From contig CANJLN010000003.1 in assembly GCA_947475175.1 (NCBI GenBank), forward strand, positions 1 to 64,000: DNA of 64,000 nt, given 5' to 3'. Under the pieces are notes generated by a model that searched no databases, had not been told where the DNA came from, and saw nothing but the letters and a program-made list of their open reading frames with translations. The stretch comes from Alphaproteobacteria bacterium (lineage in GTDB: Bacteria > Pseudomonadota > Alphaproteobacteria > Paracaedibacterales > CAIULA01). This document shows, piece by piece, positions 44,498-52,891 of the stretch. The translations under genes and the position numbers were made by a program. Within the stretch, counting starts at the first letter, position 1; each line of letters begins with the position of its first letter.

Positions 44498-45526
44498 ATG
44501 TACATTGTATGTATCTATTGTTTATTATCCATACTCGTTCCCTTTCAAACGATTATGGCCAGTACTCCAAATGATTTCTGGCAGGAATACAGAGCAGCTA
44601 AAAAAAGCAGAGCTGTTCAGAATCCAGTAGAGCACATTAAAAACCTTTCAACCCGTTTGGATTCAGACACATCAGAACGACTAGAGTCTAAAAAAACAGC
44701 CATTTTGTGGTTTATGGCCACCGGTGGAAAGAATGGGTTTCGTAACACATCAGCCACGCCAGCGGAAAGGTTAGTTCTGGAGAATGCGCTGATTTTCGCG
44801 ACGATTGTGCATGATGTGAATTATTCTGAAAAGTTTTTGCAAATTATTGCTGTACGCAGAGAAGTTGGAATAACAACAGAAGATGCTAAAATTAGAACTC
44901 ATCTGCTTCATGCTCAGAGAATCATCACAGCCACACGAATTATGCTTCAAAGCGCCATGTCTCTAAAAAAATTAGAGCCCTATGTTAAGGAACTATTTAA
45001 TAAAGAATATATTGGGATGGTTTTCCATTCTAGAAATACTAAATCGATGTCACTGACTGAATGGCAACAAGAAGCTCGAAAATTTGCTGACGTGTTTACA
45101 GGGGATATCGATAGCCGTGCAAAAGAGGTATTCTCTGATAATTTGGAATTTTCTTTCAATGATCCTGGTGCGTGTCTCGGCTTTAAGAAACCAATAACAG
45201 AAACAAGTGTATCAACCTTTCGTCGGTTTATTGTTGAAAGTTGCACACCAGACCAAAGATTGTTTCCAAGTGCTCCAGAAAGAAAACTCCCGTCTTCCGC
45301 TGCAACAGGCCCTTATCGTCCATTTTATGTTGTAACAGCAAATGGTTCTACAATAACACGTAATGCAAATGGCTCTGTATCCGTTGAGATTGGAAATCTC
45401 ACCATGGAAGCAGGTGGCGGAGGCGTAAGTTATGGTGCTCTTCAAATCAATAAAACCCAAACTGAAGAAGAATTCCTGGCTGCTATCAATGCTTTCTCAG
45501 CCATTATCGAAAAAACATACATTTAA
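44498..45526 (+). CDS. Exported protein of unknown function
   Basis: 342 residues. The signal peptide is MYIVCIYCLLSILVPFQTIMAS, with AGGAAAG eight bases before the ATG. The mature part is mostly helical and charged. The C-terminal end contains a low-complexity Gly/Asn stretch (NGSTITRNANGSVSVEIGN then EAGGGGVSYG) before a final helix. No family is recognised. It is followed 27 bases later by a small membrane protein on the same strand. Confidence 0.75.
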   Translation: MYIVCIYCLLSILVPFQTIMASTPNDFWQEYRAAKKSRAVQNPVEHIKNLSTRLDSDTSERLESKKTAILWFMATGGKNGFRNTSATPAERLVLENALIFATIVHDVNYSEKFLQIIAVRREVGITTEDAKIRTHLLHAQRIITATRIMLQSAMSLKKLEPYVKELFNKEYIGMVFHSRNTKSMSLTEWQQEARKFADVFTGDIDSRAKEVFSDNLEFSFNDPGACLGFKKPITETSVSTFRRFIVESCTPDQRLFPSAPERKLPSSAATGPYRPFYVVTANGSTITRNANGSVSVEIGNLTMEAGGGGVSYGALQINKTQTEEEFLAAINAFSAIIEKTYI

Positions 45527-45553
45527 TTTAAACTTAAAAGAAAGAAAAACATC

Positions 45554-45835
45554 ATGAACGCTCAATCCATCAACACAATCTCTTCTAACGCGCAGACGGT
45601 CATCATCAAAGAAAAATCCAAAACTTTCAGCATTTTTGGCATTGTTTTTGGGCTGTTATCTGTCTTTATCATGGCTATTTTATTTGTCCCCTTAAGCATA
45701 ATTTTTAGCCTCCTAGGGCTTTTAAAAAGAGACACAACCAATATCATTCTTGGTGTTACTGGTCTTGTCTTAAGCCTGATTGGGCTGATGACCTCTCCTT
45801 TGTTAATGGGGCTGATTGGCCTTCGTTTTATGTAG
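45554..45835 (+). CDS. Small two-helix membrane protein (DUF4190-like)
   Basis: 93 residues. A polar N-terminus is followed by two or three hydrophobic segments (FSIFGIVFGLLSVFIMAILFVP, SIIFSLLGLLK and IILGVTGLVLSLIGLMTSPLLMGLIG). The pattern resembles DUF4190-type small membrane proteins, whose function is unknown. It is likely co-transcribed with the preceding exported protein. Confidence 0.65.
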   Translation: MNAQSINTISSNAQTVIIKEKSKTFSIFGIVFGLLSVFIMAILFVPLSIIFSLLGLLKRDTTNIILGVTGLVLSLIGLMTSPLLMGLIGLRFM

Positions 45836-45877
45836 GCAAAGACACAACAATACTTTTTTCGTAAAAAGAAAAAACCT

Positions 45878-45905
45878 TGTCATCCTCGGACTGGTTCCGA
45901 GGATC
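45878..45905. repeat. Palindromic repeat, type A, short form
   Basis: TGTCATCCTCGGACTGGTTCCGAGGATC. It lies 76 bases before tRNA-Pro with no tandem units attached. Confidence 0.85.
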
Positions 45906-45980
45906 TCAGGACGTTAGTGAACAAATCTCGAAAAGATCCTTGGTTTTTTTATTTTTTTAAGGTATACATAGATTCAACAA

Positions 45981-46057
45981 CGGGAAGTAGCGCAGCCTGG
46001 TAGCGCGCCTGCTTTGGGAGCAGGATGTCGGAGGTTCGAATCCTCTCTTCCCGACCA
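45981..46057 (+). tRNA. tRNA-Pro (anticodon TGG)
   Basis: 77 nt including CCA. The acceptor CGGGAAG pairs with CTTCCCG. The anticodon stem-loop CCTGC-TTTGGGA-GCAGG places TGG at 46015-46017, and the T arm is GGAGG-TTCGAAT-CCTCT. Confidence 0.97.
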
Positions 46058-46083
46058 TTCTTTTAAGTTTGAGTACTGATTTG

Positions 46084-46377
46084 ATGCGTGCTCGTCTTTA
46101 CAAACCCAGCAAAACAGCCATGCAATCCGGAAAAGCCAGGACTCAGTTTTGGTTATTGGAATTTTTGAGCACTCCCAGTTTATTCAAAGAAGAATTGGTT
46201 GGATGGACAGGGTCCAAAAACACACTGCCTCAGGCACAGCTCAAGTTTAAAACAAAAGGAGAAGCGGTGAGTTATGCAAAGGTTAGCCAGATTGAACTGG
46301 TCATTGAGGAACCTAAATCTTTTACTTTCAAACGAAAATCATATAGTGATAATTTCAGATTTGATCGGGTGAGTTAA
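46084..46377 (+). CDS. Complex I accessory subunit (NDUFS4-like, ETC complex I subunit)
   Basis: About 97 residues. MRARLYKPSKTAMQSGKARTQFWLLEF, GWTGSKNTLPQAQLKFKTKGEAVSYAK and the C-terminal RKSYSDNFRFDRVS match the 18-kDa (NDUFS4/AQDQ) subunit. This subunit is found in alphaproteobacterial and mitochondrial NADH:ubiquinone oxidoreductase. The ATG at 46084 is preferred; an in-frame TTG at 46069 is possible. It sits between two tRNA genes, away from nuo genes. Confidence 0.9.
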   Translation: MRARLYKPSKTAMQSGKARTQFWLLEFLSTPSLFKEELVGWTGSKNTLPQAQLKFKTKGEAVSYAKVSQIELVIEEPKSFTFKRKSYSDNFRFDRVS

Positions 46378-46390
46378 TCACCTCGAGATG

Positions 46391-46477
46391 TGGTGCGGTC
46401 GAGAAGACTCGAACTTCCACGGGAGTTACCCCACAGCGACCTCAACGCTGCGCGTCTACCAATTCCGCCACGACCGC
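46391..46477 (-). tRNA. tRNA-Leu (anticodon GAG)
   Basis: 87 nt including CCA, minus strand. The acceptor GCGGTCG pairs with CGACCGC. The anticodon stem-loop CAGCG-TTGAGGT-CGCTG gives GAG (46441-46443). A class II variable arm and T loop TTCGAGT are present. It converges with the NDUFS4-like gene. Confidence 0.97.
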
Positions 46478-46522
46478 ATTTGACGACACTGTAGCAAATG
46501 GCTTTTCGGATAGCAATCAATC

Positions 46523-49500
46523 TTATTGATGTGTACGCCTAATTCTTTTTGCAAAATACGAATCAAGACGATCTTGAAGAAGCGATGAAGCGAAACCGTT
46601 ACCATGTATATCGACCTGCTTAAGGTGAGGATGACGAGTGATTGCTATAAGAAAAGGGCTGGCTTCAAGTGCTTGAGGTAAATTAAGATGACTTACGTAA
46701 CCTCCTCCCTCAAAAAGATTATTATTATGGAGCGTTAAATGTTGAAGTTTTTTAGATCCACTCACAAGTTGCTGTAGTTCGCTGTCTGTTTCATTTGATA
46801 AAACGCCTCTTATCTCGTTTCCACTCAAATCAAGAAATGTGAGATTTTCGCATCTTCGGATTCCCTTCATAAGCTCTTTTAAGGCCGCTTTTTTGGAATG
46901 AGACTGGACAATCGAAAGTCTTTTTAAAAGACCAAGAGAAGCTCCACTTCCAAAAAGGGCTCGCATACTTTGAAGAGTAAGCGTTACGTCTTTTAAATGC
47001 AGTTCTTGTAAGTTGGGTACTAAGGTTTCAAGAGGTATATGTCTTGAAGCGAATGTTAAGTTCCAACCTCGTATTGTCAGATCTTTAAGAGATGCACCTT
47101 TTTTCAATTCAGTCAGAACATTTTTACCTAATTCATCAGTCTCATCGTCGTTTGTTTCTTCCTCTAAAGGCCCTAACCTTAGTCGTTCTATTCTCCCCAA
47201 CAACGTGAACAGAGAATTTGCCAGTTCAGCTGTTAGTGTATGATGTTCAAGGTCAACTTCTTTTAACCCTTCTTCTTGGCTAACAAGTTCAAACTGACGA
47301 CTTGGATCCATTCCTGCTGCTGCCGTATCAGCGGTTTTTTCAAACAAAGAAAAATCTAATCCACGTTTAAAAGCATAACGACGCATTGCAGTCCAGAATT
47401 GACTGTCCGACATAAAACGATCATCTTGTATGAGTTTAAAACAGTCGGGCAGAACAGCATTTTCAACAGTTCCTTCCTTAAACATATCAGGGTGTATTAG
47501 CCTATTTAGAAATCTTATTTCATCTCCGTTAAAATTAGCGTGAAGGTCTGGTTTATCAGCAACAAAGCGTGCCAAAGCTTCTAATCCTACGAAAGGCGCA
47601 AAAGTTGCTTTCATTGCGCATATTTGCAAACAGCCATCAACACCTTCGACCCACTTTGCAGAGCTATGAGTGCGTTTGCAAATTTCATCATTTTCTGAAA
47701 CAACGGTTTGAACATAAAGTTCTCTGACGCCTGCTTTTTCGAGAAATGGATATTTTTCTTTGGCATTATCAAGGATACCTTTTGCAATCATCATTTTTTC
47801 AGCTTTAAGCCGGGCTAGTTTGTTCTTGGCAGCATAAGGAAGCTCATTAACAGTGTCTACATCTAGATCATAGTCACCTTGATAGGAAAGCCCATCTCCT
47901 GGAACAAAAATAGCAGCTGTCCAATCGTTAAAGCAGGACACCATGCCACCATGTTCACCAACAAGACCAAAAAAGCTATGGTTTTCTTTTGGCAAAGAAC
48001 ATTGACTGATATCAACCAAAGCGAGACATCTTAAGAAAACTCTTTTGGCATTCGGCACTGTCAGGGGTGGGCTTGGCACAGATCGTTTAAGAAGCCATGC
48101 TAAATGTGAATTATTATGCCAAGCTGCATTGATAAGGTATCTCGCATATATTGGCTGCTGACTTCTTCCATTAATCTCAAACCCTCCTCTGAGCAGAGGT
48201 TTTATGTTGCCGACTTCGTAGCCTGTTATGACTTCAACATTATGCAAGCGCAGTAAATGTTCTAGAACAACACCCATGCCAACAGGTTGAAACCCGTGCT
48301 CGGTTGTACGAATTCCAGCGGCAAAATGATGATCTAAACTCATATTTCTGAGCTCTTCTTCTGTCAGCTCATGGAAAATGGGAGAAGCTCCAAATAATAA
48401 TTCTTGAGCATTAACAGGATCTTCAAATTGGCTTAAATATTGCTGATAGCGTTCATTCAAGAAAGCGTGATGAGCTATTAAGTCTTTTTCAGAGAGAGTA
48501 CTGCCATCTCGACTTGCTTTTGCCAACAAAAAGTCATTTATCTCTTCTGTTGTTAGCATTCGGCTTGTTTTAAACATTTGTTCCCAGAGTACTGAACCAT
48601 ACAGACACTGAGCTGCAGTTGTTCTATCTTGGGTATATTCTCCGCCTCTATGCTGTCGAGCAACAATCATCGAAGCTCCTGTCAAGATATTATCTCTTTC
48701 CTCAATAATACTAATTTTCCCAGCGTGTATTTTGCCCTGCGCCTTAGCTTTGGCCACAGAAAGTGCTGTCATAACGCCAGATAATCCTCCCCCGACAACA
48801 AGAAAATCAGGCTGACCTTTTGTGTGAGTGCGTAGATGGTGAAGGGTCCTTTCTTCTTCGTCTGTCAAAGGCAGAACAAGAGGAGATCTATCTTTTAAAA
48901 TTCTCTGTGCTGTCACGCAGCTCTTTTCAGCAGCCAATTTGAGCCAGTAAATTTCATGTTCTGTAGAGGGGCTTAAACCGAACATACCATGTCGAAACCA
49001 TGCAGCTAGGGAGAGAGCAGCCCCTTCAAAATTTGTAAGAGAAAGTTCTCTGACTTCACTTTTAAGACGCTCTTTCTCTTCACTGCCGAGATCACTGAGT
49101 CTGTCTAATAATTGTTCAACCTTCAGGTACGTAGTGAGAGCTTCTTCTACTTGAGATAGTCTTGAAGAGCGAAAAGGAACAAGTGCTCCTTCAGAACGAT
49201 CAATCAACGAAGACCTAATCCATCGTGATGTTAAATGATGATTAATGATCGTTACATAAAACCAGGGTATGCTTGATCCTGAATTTGCTGATTTAAAGAA
49301 ACACTCAAGCGCTTTTGTTAAACTTATTGTCCCTTCAGAACCGCCCCATAAATGATGAAAACCTAATTCATATAACGCTAATCTCTTTTGCAAAGCACTG
49401 GATGTTATTACGATTTTCTCATAAGCACTTTCAACTGCTGGAAACTTTCCTTGCATGCGCGTTCCAGGTATACGCCAAACAGTTCTTTTTCTACGTGGAG

Positions 49501-50830
49501 AATCTTCTTCCATCTTACCGAGAGCGTTTAAAAACAAACCCATTGCTTCTTCAAAATAACGAGGATTGTCTTGATTGTCTCCCTCTTCGACCAGTAAACG
49601 TGCCAATAAAATTTGTGGAATTGTGCCATATCTTTCTAAGATCTCTGGAGAGTTAACAAGACCTCGGCTCATAGCAATTAGTTTCTTAAGCGATTCTTTT
49701 GGCCATAAATCTGCTACACTTAAGCAACAAAGACGATAAACATCGTTTAAATCACCATGATACTCCGCTGAAATATTTAACCAATACAGAGCATCTTTAG
49801 TGGATTGAGGAAAGCCATTTTGGCCAAAACTATAGCTGCTGGCAAGAAAATGAGAGACCTCTTTTCTTTTTGAAGGATTATGCTCATAGACAGCTTTTAA
49901 TAAAGGAGGTAGCAGGGAAGGGTTTTTCTTTAACAATTGATTGGCGACATAAAAAGCGGTCCGTCCCAAACCTTTTTTTTGCTCTTTGTGAACAAACAGA
50001 TAAGGATCAACTTCTATTAATTGAGAAAAATACCAAATGGATTTTTCTTTTTGAGATTCTCTTTCACATTTTCTTCCAAGATCAAAATAAGCTTTAGAAA
50101 CCCCTCGTGCTGCGGCGTGTTTATACAAATCCTCTATAAAATTTCCATTTAATTTGTAACATGAGCGCGCGAGCTTATAAATTCCCCTAGGGTTTTTGTA
50201 CTGAGCTGCTTTGAAATGGTGCGTCATGGCTCGCTTAAGATGCACTTTTTTATCAAGCTTGCCAATAAAAGTATATCCTTCAATGCAACCTTGATCGACA
50301 GCTGCTTGTGCATACTGAGCTGCCAATGAAGCATCTTTCTTTTGATGGTAAATCGCTAAAGAAAGGTTTAAAAGAGGATCCATGATTTCTTCGAATTCAT
50401 CTATCGCTCCCAGTTTTTCTCCAAGAAGAGTAAAAAAAATTGACAGATATGATTCATATTCTGGAGCGAGAGAATTTTTTATGGTCACTCCTTTCTTGGT
50501 GTAATATTTCATCATCAAAACACAAGCATGTGCTGATTGAGTTGTCTTTGCCTTTAAAGCAATTAACGCTCTCTGATCTCCGTATTTGGCTCGCTTATAC
50601 AAAGACTCTGTCTCTTCAACGGTTTTAGAAATACGCCTAGAGGTTTCTGTGTCAATTGCTGGAGATTCTTGAGGAGATAGCTGGTAAGAAATTCTTATAC
50701 GTTCTAAGAGTGATTCAAGCGGGGTAACCCTTGAAAAGATTATATCACTGAGATCTGTTGGGGTGCAGGAATAAGAAATTGAGGCATGAAGAAAAAAACA
50801 GCATAAAAATAAAAACTGCTTTTTATTCAT
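46523..50830 (-). CDS. Exported fusion protein: Sel1/TPR-like repeats + FAD oxidoreductase + leucine-rich repeats
   Basis: 1435 residues. Signal peptide 1-21. Residues about 70-660 are helical repeats of Sel1/TPR type (for example AQYAQAAVDQGCIEGY, YKHAAARGVSKAYFDLGRKCE, HEIYWLKLAAEKSCVTAQ). Residues 675-715 form an FAD Rossmann start, DFLVVGGGLSGVMTALSVA...KISIIEERD, of the DAO family. The oxidoreductase region runs to about 1090, with YLINAAWHNNSHLAWLL near 900. Residues about 1185-1420 hold leucine-rich repeats (NLTFLDLSGNEI, LQHLTLHNNNL, LKQVDIHGNGF). Its ATG overlaps the stop of the upstream exported gene (ATGA). Each module is known; I know of no named protein with this order. An exported virulence- or host-interaction protein is an inference. 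Confidence 0.85.
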   Translation of the reverse strand: MNKKQFLFLCCFFLHASISYSCTPTDLSDIIFSRVTPLESLLERIRISYQLSPQESPAIDTETSRRISKTVEETESLYKRAKYGDQRALIALKAKTTQSAHACVLMMKYYTKKGVTIKNSLAPEYESYLSIFFTLLGEKLGAIDEFEEIMDPLLNLSLAIYHQKKDASLAAQYAQAAVDQGCIEGYTFIGKLDKKVHLKRAMTHHFKAAQYKNPRGIYKLARSCYKLNGNFIEDLYKHAAARGVSKAYFDLGRKCERESQKEKSIWYFSQLIEVDPYLFVHKEQKKGLGRTAFYVANQLLKKNPSLLPPLLKAVYEHNPSKRKEVSHFLASSYSFGQNGFPQSTKDALYWLNISAEYHGDLNDVYRLCCLSVADLWPKESLKKLIAMSRGLVNSPEILERYGTIPQILLARLLVEEGDNQDNPRYFEEAMGLFLNALGKMEEDSPRRKRTVWRIPGTRMQGKFPAVESAYEKIVITSSALQKRLALYELGFHHLWGGSEGTISLTKALECFFKSANSGSSIPWFYVTIINHHLTSRWIRSSLIDRSEGALVPFRSSRLSQVEEALTTYLKVEQLLDRLSDLGSEEKERLKSEVRELSLTNFEGAALSLAAWFRHGMFGLSPSTEHEIYWLKLAAEKSCVTAQRILKDRSPLVLPLTDEEERTLHHLRTHTKGQPDFLVVGGGLSGVMTALSVAKAKAQGKIHAGKISIIEERDNILTGASMIVARQHRGGEYTQDRTTAAQCLYGSVLWEQMFKTSRMLTTEEINDFLLAKASRDGSTLSEKDLIAHHAFLNERYQQYLSQFEDPVNAQELLFGASPIFHELTEEELRNMSLDHHFAAGIRTTEHGFQPVGMGVVLEHLLRLHNVEVITGYEVGNIKPLLRGGFEINGRSQQPIYARYLINAAWHNNSHLAWLLKRSVPSPPLTVPNAKRVFLRCLALVDISQCSLPKENHSFFGLVGEHGGMVSCFNDWTAAIFVPGDGLSYQGDYDLDVDTVNELPYAAKNKLARLKAEKMMIAKGILDNAKEKYPFLEKAGVRELYVQTVVSENDEICKRTHSSAKWVEGVDGCLQICAMKATFAPFVGLEALARFVADKPDLHANFNGDEIRFLNRLIHPDMFKEGTVENAVLPDCFKLIQDDRFMSDSQFWTAMRRYAFKRGLDFSLFEKTADTAAAGMDPSRQFELVSQEEGLKEVDLEHHTLTAELANSLFTLLGRIERLRLGPLEEETNDDETDELGKNVLTELKKGASLKDLTIRGWNLTFASRHIPLETLVPNLQELHLKDVTLTLQSMRALFGSGASLGLLKRLSIVQSHSKKAALKELMKGIRRCENLTFLDLSGNEIRGVLSNETDSELQQLVSGSKKLQHLTLHNNNLFEGGGYVSHLNLPQALEASPFLIAITRHPHLKQVDIHGNGFASSLLQDRLDSYFAKRIRRTHQ

Positions 50831-51393
50831 CTACAGAAGGTTTCTTTTTCGCAAGTAAGAAGTTCGTGTTGAATAAGTAAATTGCGCCAGTAAAGCTGCA
50901 CCTCTAGTATGTTTTCCTTGTATAGAAAGAGGTCGGAATAAGCACTTAGATAAAGCGCTGCTTTCTCATTATCTATTTCAGGACCTGTTCTTCCCATTTT
51001 ATGGAGTATAGCAACTGCTAATTTTGCGAAACAATTTTCTTTGCCTGCTTTTATTTGAAGAGAATTCGCTGAAAATCTACATGATTTAGAGGCTTGTTCA
51101 AACAAGACTTTTACCTCAGCAGCATTTAATGCAATTGTTGCTATTATAACAGGAGGTGCTTCAAATAATGACGGTGGACTGACCGTACTATCCTGGCTGT
51201 TTGGAAAAGAAGAATTTCCTCTTGCCATGAGAGGGGTGCCTCCATCCACAGGGGTGCTATTTGCAGACCTGTTTCCTATGGCTACACTTGTTAAGAGGTA
51301 ATAATCCGTCGGAGGATTGTTAAGATCGCCAGCCGCTGCTAATTTAACAGAAGCCATAGAACAGAAAACACCAATTAATAAGATCAAGAACAT
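50827..51393 (-). CDS. Small exported Cys-containing protein, coupled to the fusion gene
   Basis: 188 residues. The signal peptide is MFLILLIGVFCSMASVKLAAA. A Ser/Pro/Asn-rich linker (about 38-75) is followed by a helical domain with cysteines at CRFSAN, ENCFAKL, LLTCEK and TFCR, possibly two disulfides. No family is recognised. Its stop codon overlaps the start of the 1435-residue gene by ATGA, so the two are translationally coupled and probably act together. Confidence 0.75.
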   Translation of the reverse strand: MFLILLIGVFCSMASVKLAAAGDLNNPPTDYYLLTSVAIGNRSANSTPVDGGTPLMARGNSSFPNSQDSTVSPPSLFEAPPVIIATIALNAAEVKVLFEQASKSCRFSANSLQIKAGKENCFAKLAVAILHKMGRTGPEIDNEKAALYLSAYSDLFLYKENILEVQLYWRNLLIQHELLTCEKETFCR

Positions 51394-51537
51394 GGCAGCC
51401 TTAGGAAAATCATATGCATTTCAACTCTTGATAGAATTAACCGGAATTATGTTGTTTTCTAGGTGAATTATTTTGTTTATTTCTAATTGTATTTTTTCTG
51501 TAGCTGCCAAACTTAATGTGGGGAGGAATATATCCTA

Positions 51538-51565
51538 GATCCTCGGAACAAGTCCGAGGATGACA
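51538..51565. repeat. Palindromic repeat, type A, short form, with GAGGATG-type units
   Basis: GATC plus CCTCGGAACAAGTCCGAGG and ATGACA. The sequence then continues with degenerate units GAGGATGACAGTCGGGGG, GAGGATGGTAAAAGTAG and GAATGAGGAAGAG to about 51615. The 477-base gap between 51394 and 51870 contains this block and the hairpin at 51671-51699; otherwise nothing is recognised. Confidence 0.75.
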
Positions 51566-51670
51566 GTCGGGGGTGCTTTGAGGATGGTAAAAGTAGTGTC
51601 TTGGAATGAGGAAGAGCGGGTTTGGAAAACTCATTCTTGCAATTTAATTAAAAATTAGTTGAAATTATTA

Positions 51671-51699
51671 ATACTTTTCAACTACAAGTTGAAAAGTAT
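51671..51699. repeat. Perfect 13-bp inverted repeat
   Basis: ATACTTTTCAACT, ACA, then AGTTGAAAAGTAT. There is no T-run on either side, so it is not a standard terminator. Extra copies of GTTGAAA sit just upstream. It could be an operator for the oxidoreductase gene at 51871 or an RNA hairpin. Confidence 0.6.
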
Positions 51700-51870
51700 G
51701 GAGGTCGTTTTGTTAATAATGGCTCTATCTCTCATTTTTATATTTACAACCAGTAGAAAAATTTCAACCCATGCGTATTGAGGGTGGCAGTAATTCCCCT
51801 TGCGCATGGCGACGTATTTGCGCTACAAATTCATTCATAAATAAAAATCTTCTAAATTTTTCGAAAAAAA

Positions 51871-52857
51871 ATGCTTAATTTAGGGATACTCTCTACTGCA
51901 AAAATAAATCAAAACGCAATTATGTTGCCTGTGGCGAAGCGTTCAGATGTGATAGTAAGAGCAGTTGCCTCACGCGATCAAAAAAGAGCTGATGTTTTTG
52001 CAAAAAAGTTTCGTATACCGCACGCTTATGAAGGTTATGAAAGACTTTTGGAAGATGAGTCTATAGACGCTGTTTATATATCAACGCCAAATGCCCTCCA
52101 TGTGCCTTGGGTGGAGAAAGCGTTGACTTATGGGAAGCATGTTTTGTGTGAAAAACCTTTGTCTCCAACGCAAGAAGAAGCAACAAGGTTGGCGAAATTA
52201 GCTGACAAAAAAGGGCTTTTGTTGATGGAAGCTCTGCACTATTCCTATCATCCGTTTGTTAAAAGTCTTATGGAAGATTTGCGTGAAGGAAAGCTTGGTC
52301 GGATAGAAAAAGTCTCAATGAATCTGGGTTTTTCTTTGCCGCCAGATGGTGATATTCGCTATCAACCAAGCTTGATGGGTGGGGCATTTATGCATATGGG
52401 TTGTTATTGTATCCATTTTGTTCAGCATATATTAGACCAGCCTTTAGACGTTCAGAGTATTAATGCGGAACGCACCAATGAAGATACGGCGGATGTTTTA
52501 TGTAAGGGAATTCTTAAGGTCCCCAATCATGAAGGTGAGTTTTCGTTTAAAGTCAGCCTAAAAGACAAAACACTTAATTCATATATTGAAATTGAGGGTG
52601 AGAAAGGCAGACTCGTGATTTATGATCCTTTTAATCCCGTTCTGGCAAGAAACACAGACTGCATTGATACTGTTCGAATTAAGTCTGACAACCCGTTTTT
52701 TGCATCAAAGAAATTGTCTGAGTTTGGGCGGAGCACTTATGATTTTCAACTAGAAGAGTTTTTGAAGGCTCTTTCGAAAGATGATTTGACACCCAGAATG
52801 GATATCAGAAATAGTGCCGTGATAGAGCAGGGGCGTCATCTGCTGAGAGCAGCGTGA
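51871..52857 (+). CDS. Gfo/Idh/MocA-family oxidoreductase
   Basis: 328 residues. The NAD(P)-binding start is LNLGILSTAKINQNAIM, and the conserved catalytic-side EKPLSPT follows in GKHVLCEKPLSPT. The C-terminal alpha/beta domain has LMGGAFMHMGCYCIHFVQHI. The family oxidises sugars, inositol or related alcohols (trans-dihydrodiol dehydrogenase-like). The substrate is unknown. It ends in a hairpin shared with the converging transporter gene. Confidence 0.88.
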   Translation: MLNLGILSTAKINQNAIMLPVAKRSDVIVRAVASRDQKRADVFAKKFRIPHAYEGYERLLEDESIDAVYISTPNALHVPWVEKALTYGKHVLCEKPLSPTQEEATRLAKLADKKGLLLMEALHYSYHPFVKSLMEDLREGKLGRIEKVSMNLGFSLPPDGDIRYQPSLMGGAFMHMGCYCIHFVQHILDQPLDVQSINAERTNEDTADVLCKGILKVPNHEGEFSFKVSLKDKTLNSYIEIEGEKGRLVIYDPFNPVLARNTDCIDTVRIKSDNPFFASKKLSEFGRSTYDFQLEEFLKALSKDDLTPRMDIRNSAVIEQGRHLLRAA

Positions 52858-52891
52858 AATTTTTCACGGAAAGAAATTACGCTGCCTTTTT
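52849..52891. terminator. Hairpin between the converging oxidoreductase and transporter genes
   Basis: GCAGCGT (52849-52855) pairs with ACGCTGC (52879-52885), followed by CTTTTT on the plus strand. An inner GTGAAA/TTTCAC pair is also present. The stop codons of both genes lie within it. Confidence 0.6.

Noticed and set aside
50768-50830. Lipoprotein call for the 1435-residue protein
   Set aside because: SYSC before Cys22 is a poor lipobox (Tyr at -2, Ser at -3); an ordinary signal peptide is the safer reading.
46523-50830. The possibility that the giant gene is a mis-joined set of separate genes
   Set aside because: The frame is uninterrupted over 4.3 kb, with no stop and no internal ribosome site before the FAD domain.
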